19,674 nucleotides of DNA from NCBI GenBank assembly GCA_963693635.1, contig CAVOBC010000043.1:1-19674 (forward strand), read 5' to 3'. Every line of letters starts with the position of its first letter. The stretch's first letter is position 1. Source of the DNA: CAVOBC01 sp963693635. GTDB lineage: Bacteria; Pseudomonadota; Gammaproteobacteria; Pseudomonadales; Azotimanducaceae. Under the pieces are notes generated by a model that saw only the letters and a list, made by a program, of their open reading frames with translations, searched no databases and had not been told where the DNA came from. This document shows positions 14,548-19,674 of the stretch, in pieces. A program made the translations under genes and the position numbers.

Positions 14548-15699
14548 ATGATCGAGAAGTTCTCAACGCTGTACGCGGGCCACATTGACCTCGGCGAGAT
14601 GGGCCAGGAGACGGCGCCGGTCAACGATCGGGTCTATTCAAACGAGCAGCTTGCCAGCGTGTTCGAAAAGTCCGAGGCGCTGGCATTGTGTATGGACAAG
14701 CTCGGCTACGACACCCTCTGGTTCGCCGAGCATCATTTCCAGCGCGAGGGCTACGAGTGCATTCCCAACATTCCGATGCTGGCCGTGCATCTTGCGCACC
14801 TGACCGAGAATCTGCGGTTCGGCTGCGGCTTCAACATCACACCCATGTGGCACCCGCTACGGCTAGCGGAGGACTATGCGGTCGCCGACATCTTGACAAA
14901 GGGGCGGGTAACGTTTGGGGTCGGTCGCGGCTATCACACCCGCGAGGTCGAGTCGCTGGGCGGACCCATGCTCGACCAGGCGGCAAACCGTGAGATCTTC
15001 GAGGAGCAAGTGGACATTCTGTTCAAAGCGTTTCACGAAGAGTCGTTCTCGCACCACGGCAAACACTACACGTTGCCTCCCGAGGTGCCGTATCGGGGCT
15101 ATCAACTAAAAGAGCTGACACTGGTGCCGCGTCCTTTCAACACGCCCGTCGAATGCTGGCAGCCCGTCGTGAGCGCAACACCTCGCGGACTCGACTTCAT
15201 GGTCAAGCACGGCATCAAGGGCATCATTGGCGGCGGCTCGGCGTTGCTGGCGCAGGGTTCCGTCACGGCCTTTCAGGACGCGCATGCCCGAGCGGGCATC
15301 GACACGAAGCTTGGTGAGAACCTGTGTTTTGGCGTTTCTTTTCATCTGGCGCCAACCCGGGAACAGGCTATCGCTGAAGCCACGCCATTTTACGAAGAGC
15401 ACGCGAAGATGTTTGGACCTTTGGGTTTTCTGGGTCCGCTGACCGATGAGCAGCACCTGGCGCTTGGTCAACGCGGCGGTGTGACCAACGCCGGGGTTCG
15501 CACCCTGGAGGACGCCTGCGCGGACGGCGCGTGGTACTGCGGCCCGCCGGACGGTCTGATCGAATCTCTACAACAACTGGGCGAGAGCTTTCCGGGCCTT
15601 GATTCAGTCATCGTTCAGTCCGCGATGGGGACACCGCAAACCGTCATGGTGGAGCAACTCGAGTGGTTCGCGCGCGACGTCATGCCCGCGTTTCGCTAG
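14548..15699 (+). CDS. LLM class flavin-dependent oxidoreductase
   Basis: The 383-aa protein belongs to the bacterial luciferase-like monooxygenases, which use reduced flavin and oxygen to oxidise small substrates. Diagnostic text: LGYDTLWFAEHHF with the paired His, LAVHLAHLTENLRFGCGFN, HPLRLAEDYAVADILTKGRVTFGVGRGYH, and near the end YCGPPDGLIESLQQLGE. No signal peptide is present. ATG 14548 follows GAGGTGA at 5-base spacing; a GTG at 14539 lies within that site. Substrate unknown. It is convergent with the SDR gene, 39 bases apart. A reductase supplying reduced flavin was not found in the window. Confidence 0.92.
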   Translation: MIEKFSTLYAGHIDLGEMGQETAPVNDRVYSNEQLASVFEKSEALALCMDKLGYDTLWFAEHHFQREGYECIPNIPMLAVHLAHLTENLRFGCGFNITPMWHPLRLAEDYAVADILTKGRVTFGVGRGYHTREVESLGGPMLDQAANREIFEEQVDILFKAFHEESFSHHGKHYTLPPEVPYRGYQLKELTLVPRPFNTPVECWQPVVSATPRGLDFMVKHGIKGIIGGGSALLAQGSVTAFQDAHARAGIDTKLGENLCFGVSFHLAPTREQAIAEATPFYEEHAKMFGPLGFLGPLTDEQHLALGQRGGVTNAGVRTLEDACADGAWYCGPPDGLIESLQQLGESFPGLDSVIVQSAMGTPQTVMVEQLEWFARDVMPAFR

Positions 15700-15738
15700 C
15701 GCCGCCAAGGAAGACGAGTTCCCCGCTCATGCCCCAGG

Positions 15739-16599
15739 CTAGCCGGCTGGTGGCGAGTCCAGCCGTATGGCCCGGCCACCCAATTGCGGCCACGCCGCCG
15801 GGGCGGCCGCTTTCGCGAGGCGTGCTTCCAGCGGCAGGTCGGAATCCCAGTGGTAGGCGATGATGCGCTGCCCGTTGGTATCGCCCGACGCGTCAGACGC
15901 CAGCCACACAACGGGCGCATCCATCACCTGAGGCTGGATCATGTTGTCCCTCTCGACTGGCAAGCTATCCGGAACGAGGTCCGTGTTGGTCAATCCCCCC
16001 GGCACCAGGACATTGGCCGTTACGCCTGTGCCGTCAAGTTCTCGTGAGGCCATCGCCATCATCGCCTCATGCGCCGCCTTGGACGGACCGTACGGCGCGC
16101 CGCCCGCACGGTACATCGTATTCATGCTGGTGGTAACGCCGATGATCCTTCCCCAACCCTGGGCCAACATGACCGGGGCGGCACTCCTGGTCATGTAGAA
16201 AGGACCGTTGCAGTTGACCGCGACGACACGATCCCACTCCTCGGCAGAAAGCTCCCAGAGCCTGTTCACCGTCCCGCCGCCTGCCAGCATGCGTTTGGGT
16301 GCAATGCCCGCGTTGTTGACCAGTATGTGCAGTCCGCCAAACGCTGCGATCGTTCTCTCAACCGACCGCTCGGCTTCAACACTTGAACTCACGTCGACAA
16401 CCTGGGTCATGACGCATCCGCTGCCACCGATGGCCGTCATGGCATCCGCCGCTTCATCGAGCCAACCTGCATGGTTGTCGAGCATGGAAACCCGCGCACC
16501 TGCGCGAACCAGCGCTTCGGTCATGGCCCGCCCCAGTCCACGCGGACTGGCCGCGCCCGTGACGATGGCTACTTTTCCGTCGAGTACTGATGATTGCAT
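15739..16599 (-). CDS. SDR family NAD(P)-dependent oxidoreductase
   Basis: The 286-aa product has the complete classical SDR set: cofactor loop TGAASPRGLG (14-23), an acidic D after the second strand, NNAG, a Ser in VTTSMN and the catalytic Y-x-x-x-K in YGPSKAAHEA, then VPGG. It should reduce or oxidise an alcohol/ketone with NAD(P) in the cytoplasm; the substrate is not known. ATG 16599 has GGTGA about 5 bases upstream; a longer version from 16650 adds 17 residues before the conserved start. It follows the PQQ dehydrogenase by 59 bases on the same strand and is probably the last gene of the operon. Confidence 0.92.
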   Translation of the reverse strand: MQSSVLDGKVAIVTGAASPRGLGRAMTEALVRAGARVSMLDNHAGWLDEAADAMTAIGGSGCVMTQVVDVSSSVEAERSVERTIAAFGGLHILVNNAGIAPKRMLAGGGTVNRLWELSAEEWDRVVAVNCNGPFYMTRSAAPVMLAQGWGRIIGVTTSMNTMYRAGGAPYGPSKAAHEAMMAMASRELDGTGVTANVLVPGGLTNTDLVPDSLPVERDNMIQPQVMDAPVVWLASDASGDTNGQRIIAYHWDSDLPLEARLAKAAAPAAWPQLGGRAIRLDSPPAG

Positions 16600-16658
16600 G
16601 GGATCACCGTTTTGATGAGAGGCGGGGGGTCTTGATACCCCATTCGGCATGACGCTCG

Positions 16659-18752
16659 CTACTGCTTCCGGCGAATCTCCTCCGACAGCGAGAGCACATA
16701 GCTGCGTATCGCCTCGGACTGGTCAGCGGTCAGCTCCATGCCCGGCATGCCACTCGCGCGCCTCGACCCACCGATAACGATCGCATCCCATTGCGCGTGC
16801 GTTGTTGCATCTGCAAAGCGAAGATCTGGCACTGAGCCGCCAAAACGCGCTGTCGCATTGGCGCCATGACAGAATTTGCAGGCCTCGGCATACACAGTTT
16901 CACCCACGGCGACAACGTCTGGTGACGCGTCCAGCTTGGGCTGATCGGGCAGGGGCTGATCGGGCAGGGGTTGATCGCGCAGGGCTCTATTGGGAAGGGC
17001 TCCAACGGCTGTGGAGCCAGCCGTTAGCTGCTTTTCACCACCCAGTGTGAATGCCAGAAGTCGCGTTGGCCCTTTCGTGGCTTCCGTCGAGTGCATTTGC
17101 GGGTACTGAAACTGCAACCCGCCACCCGCGCCGATAGGTATTAGCACGTATTGGGCTCCGCCGATCGAGTAGCTAGCCGGTGCAGCGTTGATCGAAGAAC
17201 CCGTCTGTACTGACCAGAGGCGTACCCCGGTCCCGGCCGCAAAGGCCTCGAATCGGCCCGACGCGGTGCCTTGAAACACGAGATCACCCGCCGTCGTCAA
17301 CAACCCACCATTGAACGGAAGATCGCGATCCACCGTCCAGCGAATGCGCCCATTCGCCGGATCAATCGCAACCAACTTGCCCGGAGCATGCGGCTTGCCG
17401 TCGACTTCTCTGACCATGACGATGCCTTCACCCCCGCGGCCGCTCGACCTCTCGGTCGGCGCATCGATCACGGGAATGTAGGTGAGCGCATGTCCCGGAT
17501 GAAACGCCATGGGGTTCCATCCATGCGCGCCCCACACGTTAGGCCAGATGAACGCCTTCTTGCCCTCGGGAAAATTCCAAAATTCGCCCGCTGGATCATA
17601 GACCGGCTTGCCCGTCTCGATATCGATGTCTGTCGCCCAATTTGTTTTGGCGAACTTGCCAGCGGCGAGCAACTCGCCCGTGCGCCGATCCAGTGTGTAG
17701 TGAAAGCCGTTCTTGGGAGCAATCAGCAGCGTCTCACGTTCTTCGTCTCGAATCATGAGGTCTGCAAGAACGATGTTCATCGTGGCGTTATAGTCCCAGC
17801 TGTCCTTGTCGACGGTCTGGTAGTGCCACTGGTACTCGCCGGTGTCCGCATCGACGGCGACGATCGACGACAAAAACAGATTGTCGCCCCCGAGAGGACT
17901 ACGCTCTGCGTGCCGGTACGGATAAGCGCCCGAGGTTCCAAAGAACAGCCGGTTGGACGCCGGATCGTAAGTCATCTCGTTCCAGTTGTGCCCACCCCCA
18001 CCGTACTTGGCAAGCGCATCCCCCGACCAGGTCCTGGCCGCCATCTTGAGGGCCGGTGTATCGTTTTCTTCCGCCTTGTCGCTCGGGACAATGTAGAAAC
18101 GCCACAGCAGATCGCCAGCGAGACTATAGGCCGACACATAACCACGACCCTTCAGTTGGGTTTCCGATCCGCCGTTACCCACGAAAACCTTGCCGCCTCC
18201 CACGTAGGGCGAATCCGTTATGAAATAACCAAGGGCGTTGTCGCAGGTCTGGCGGGACCACAGGAGGGTACCTTTCGCTGCATCCAGCGCAATCAACCGG
18301 CAGTCGGCGGTTGTCAGGAACACCTTCCCGTCCCAAACGGCAAGGCCGCGGTGGGCGCGCGCCAGCCACGATAGCATGGGCTGCTCGGCGATCGCTTCGC
18401 CAACCGCAGGATCATACGACCACAATATGTCGCCACTGCTGGCATCGACCGCCAACGCGATCGAGTAAGCCCCGGAGAGATAGACAACGCCGTCGACTAC
18501 GATGGGTGTCGTGGCGACGCCATCCGGTATCGGCAGGTCGGCTGCCCAGGCCAATCCCAGTCCGTCCACATTCGCTTTGTTCACCTGAGCCAGGGGCGAG
18601 TAGTGCTGGCCGTTGAACTCACCGCCCTTCACCATCCAGTTCGTATCACCGGCAGAGGCTATGCGTTCATCTTCGCCCTGCTGCGCCGCCACCACTGATG
18701 CGATGCACCAGATTACCAATGCCAGAATTGATCCGCGCGAGCGCTTCAACAT
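16659..18752 (-). CDS. PQQ-dependent dehydrogenase with cytochrome c domain
   Basis: This 697-aa protein has a signal peptide (about 1-23, VVAAQ), an eight-bladed-propeller PQQ region and a C-terminal heme domain, so it is a periplasmic quinohemoprotein, presumably oxidising an alcohol or aldehyde. Propeller marks: HYSPLAQVNKANVDGL (50-65), SETQLKGRGYVSAY with the metal-site Glu near 197, WDYNA with D320 as the expected catalytic Asp, WPNVWGAHGWNPMAFHP (403-419). The heme domain has CKFCH (625-629) and a candidate Met ligand in SGMPGM (M669). A 5-residue repeat (588-607) links the two domains. Unusual: the neighbouring Cys-Cys pair is absent (PMLSWLARAHRG instead), and the Asn normally ligating calcium appears replaced (FGTSGAYP). 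These two points are from memory of the family. ATG 18752 follows GAGGGTGAG. It lies 99 bases after the cupin gene, same strand. Confidence 0.9.
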   Translation of the reverse strand: MLKRSRGSILALVIWCIASVVAAQQGEDERIASAGDTNWMVKGGEFNGQHYSPLAQVNKANVDGLGLAWAADLPIPDGVATTPIVVDGVVYLSGAYSIALAVDASSGDILWSYDPAVGEAIAEQPMLSWLARAHRGLAVWDGKVFLTTADCRLIALDAAKGTLLWSRQTCDNALGYFITDSPYVGGGKVFVGNGGSETQLKGRGYVSAYSLAGDLLWRFYIVPSDKAEENDTPALKMAARTWSGDALAKYGGGGHNWNEMTYDPASNRLFFGTSGAYPYRHAERSPLGGDNLFLSSIVAVDADTGEYQWHYQTVDKDSWDYNATMNIVLADLMIRDEERETLLIAPKNGFHYTLDRRTGELLAAGKFAKTNWATDIDIETGKPVYDPAGEFWNFPEGKKAFIWPNVWGAHGWNPMAFHPGHALTYIPVIDAPTERSSGRGGEGIVMVREVDGKPHAPGKLVAIDPANGRIRWTVDRDLPFNGGLLTTAGDLVFQGTASGRFEAFAAGTGVRLWSVQTGSSINAAPASYSIGGAQYVLIPIGAGGGLQFQYPQMHSTEATKGPTRLLAFTLGGEKQLTAGSTAVGALPNRALRDQPLPDQPLPDQPKLDASPDVVAVGETVYAEACKFCHGANATARFGGSVPDLRFADATTHAQWDAIVIGGSRRASGMPGMELTADQSEAIRSYVLSLSEEIRRKQ
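16939..16998 (-). repeat. 15-bp tandem repeat in dehydrogenase linker
   Basis: On the + strand, GGCTGATCGGGCAGG occurs at 16939-16953 and 16954-16968, then a copy with two changes (16969-16983), then a weaker fourth (16984-16998). In the protein it reads as repeated (R/P)DQPL/K between the propeller and the cytochrome domain. Confidence 0.88.
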
Positions 18753-18851
18753 GACTCACCCTCAAGCATCCTCAAACGAAATTGATTCTTCTGCGCTGTC
18801 ATGGCTGCGATCTCTGCGGATAAAAAAGCCGTCAAAGAATCTGACGGAAGA

Positions 18852-19343
18852 TCAATCGTCAGACGAATAGATGACCCAAATCTTTTCGTAACCATCCGTT
18901 TCCCAGATTCCTGTCCATTCCTTAGGCATTGTTACCGCTTCGCCTGCGTTCACGGTCATGACACTACCGTCGCTCGAGGTCAGGGTGACACCGCCGCTCA
19001 GGAAATACATAAACTCATTTACACCATAGGGCTGACTGAGCTCGAAGCGAGTTTTACCCGAGCGATACATGCCACTGACGAATTTTTTGTCGCTGCTTAC
19101 CATCGTCGTGACACTACTCGTCTTATGACCATCTGCATGTGTTGTCGCGGTCACATCATCGCGCTGGAATATCATTCCTGCTGCTTCATCTTTACTGATT
19201 TTGGCTGGTAGCTTATTGATTTCGGCTGGTGTCTTACTGATTTTAGCTGGTGGCACCGCTTTCGTATCCTGGTTGTCTGCTATTGCGGGGGAAAGAAGTG
19301 AAGCACAAAGAAGTACTATCGCCAGCCTGAATTTGGAATACAT
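18852..19343 (-). CDS. Exported cupin-domain protein
   Basis: The 163-aa product has a signal peptide (1-22, ending SPAIA), a lysine/proline-rich repeat (about 29-51) and a C-terminal cupin barrel. The barrel has VNEFMYFLSGGVTLTSSDGS, then VNAGEAVTMPKEWTGIWE with the usual Trp-x-Gly-x-Trp-type end, matching the Cupin_3 pattern. The metal-binding His residues of catalytic cupins are mostly replaced, so it may bind a ligand rather than catalyse. AGGAA lies about 6 bases before the ATG. It is the first gene of the minus-strand unit, divergent from a TetR-family gene. Its DNA is visibly more AT-rich than the rest of the window. Confidence 0.8.
   Translation of the reverse strand: MYSKFRLAIVLLCASLLSPAIADNQDTKAVPPAKISKTPAEINKLPAKISKDEAAGMIFQRDDVTATTHADGHKTSSVTTMVSSDKKFVSGMYRSGKTRFELSQPYGVNEFMYFLSGGVTLTSSDGSVMTVNAGEAVTMPKEWTGIWETDGYEKIWVIYSSDD
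19192..19254 (-). repeat. Triple 21-bp tandem repeat in cupin gene
   Basis: Three 21-bp units (19192-19212, 19213-19233, 19234-19254) encode heptads PAKISKT, PAEINKL and PAKISKD, placed between the signal peptide and the cupin barrel. They may form a flexible or extended spacer. Confidence 0.85.
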
Positions 19344-19453
19344 CGCAAGTTCCTAACTGAGTACCGGGGAGGAGTTCTACGCCAGCACCGATCACCAGAA
19401 TTGAGGAGATTGCGCCTCGTGATCTGTATTGCCCTCGCTGTCCCGAGCGGTTT

Positions 19454-19532
19454 ACATGTCAAGTGACACGTTCTAATGTTCCATCTGATATGTCAACTGT
19501 CCCGGCAAGATTGTCCATCGCCGTTTTAAACG
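19454..19532. promoter_or_regulatory. Candidate operators in divergent intergenic region
   Basis: Between the cupin and TetR genes lie TGTCA-AG-TGACA (19457-19468), the direct repeat ATGTCAAnTG (19456-19465 and 19490-19499, 34 bases apart), and CGTTT-T-AAACG (19522-19532) 22 bases before the TetR start. Both TGTCAA elements read TTGACA on the minus strand, so each could be a -35 box for the cupin-PQQ-SDR unit; no good -10 box was found at ideal spacing. The palindromes are of the size TetR dimers bind. Confidence 0.4.
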
Positions 19533-19553
19533 TGGCCGAACATCACAACATGC

Positions 19554-19674
19554 ATGAGTGAGCGTAGAGAACAGATACTGCAGAAGGCCATTGAAATGAT
19601 AGCTGATGAGGGATACGGGAGCCTCACTATGCGCGCGCTGGCACGCGTGAACGGGATGAAACTGGGAGCCCTGC
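19554..19674 (+). CDS. TetR-family regulator (3' truncated by window end)
   Basis: Only the first 40 residues are present. They match the DNA-binding end of TetR proteins: REQILQKAIEMIADEGYGSL followed by TMRALARVNGMKLGAL, the helix-turn-helix with the typical G-Y-x-x-(L/T)-x-(M/I)-R-x-(L/I)-A spacing. The ligand-binding part is outside the window. ATG 19554 is the only suitable start; an ATG at 19550 stops within four codons. No clear Shine-Dalgarno is seen. Its divergent position suggests that it represses itself and the cupin-PQQ-SDR unit. Confidence 0.85.
   Translation, partial: MSERREQILQKAIEMIADEGYGSLTMRALARVNGMKLGAL

Noticed and set aside
17271..18374. Long + strand ORF of 367 codons
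   Set aside because: It lies antisense within the PQQ dehydrogenase gene; its text is rich in Arg/His/Pro without motifs, as expected for the opposite strand of a GC-rich gene.
1..19674. CRISPR arrays, tRNA, rRNA or transposase genes
   Set aside because: No regularly spaced identical repeats, tRNA-like folds with CCA or transposase motifs were recognised; the repeats found are direct tandem units without spacers.

Overview
The window is GC-rich bacterial DNA, densely packed with genes on both strands, and clear Shine-Dalgarno sequences precede most starts. The gene content (Tat-exported DUF1501 protein, DUF1800 protein, glutathione S-transferases, PQQ quinohemoprotein dehydrogenase, luciferase-like monooxygenase, TetR regulator) fits an environmental, probably marine or soil, Pseudomonadota (likely a gammaproteobacterium). 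I cannot fix the lineage from sequence alone. No rRNA, tRNA, CRISPR array or complete insertion sequence was seen.

Layout. 1-2058 (+): second half of a fused ABC exporter whose first half lies before the window. 2059-2473: gap with short tandem repeats and a start-less ORF remnant. 2474-5524 (+): glycerophosphodiester phosphodiesterase, then a phytanoyl-CoA-dioxygenase-like domain fused to HEAT-like repeats. 5675-6427 (+): GST-like protein. 6509-13622 (+): a run of mostly exported proteins (DUF1800, DUF1501, a TTC38-like TPR protein, a propeller-like protein, an Ig-like protein); the last two each carry one disabling lesion (in-frame TAG; frameshift). 13662-14273 (-): a GST, facing that run. 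14412-14479: a duplicated scrap of the Ig-like gene. 14548-15699 (+): luciferase-like monooxygenase. 15739-19343 (-): likely operon of exported cupin, PQQ-dependent dehydrogenase with a cytochrome c domain, and SDR oxidoreductase. 19554-end (+): N-terminus of a divergent TetR-family regulator, with palindromic candidate operators in the shared intergenic region.

How the genes may work together. The minus-strand cluster looks like a periplasmic alcohol/aldehyde oxidation unit (PQQ-cytochrome c enzyme) with a cytoplasmic NAD(P)-dependent partner, plausibly controlled by the divergent TetR protein. DUF1800 and DUF1501 proteins commonly occur as a pair of exported proteins of unknown function; here they head a secreted-protein cluster that may be decaying.

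The most striking cross-cutting signal is repeated occurrence of short tandem repeats, mostly with a 15-bp period, at about seven unrelated places: inside linkers, in a signal peptide and in non-coding DNA. The units differ in sequence from place to place, which suggests a mutational habit of this genome rather than one mobile repeat.
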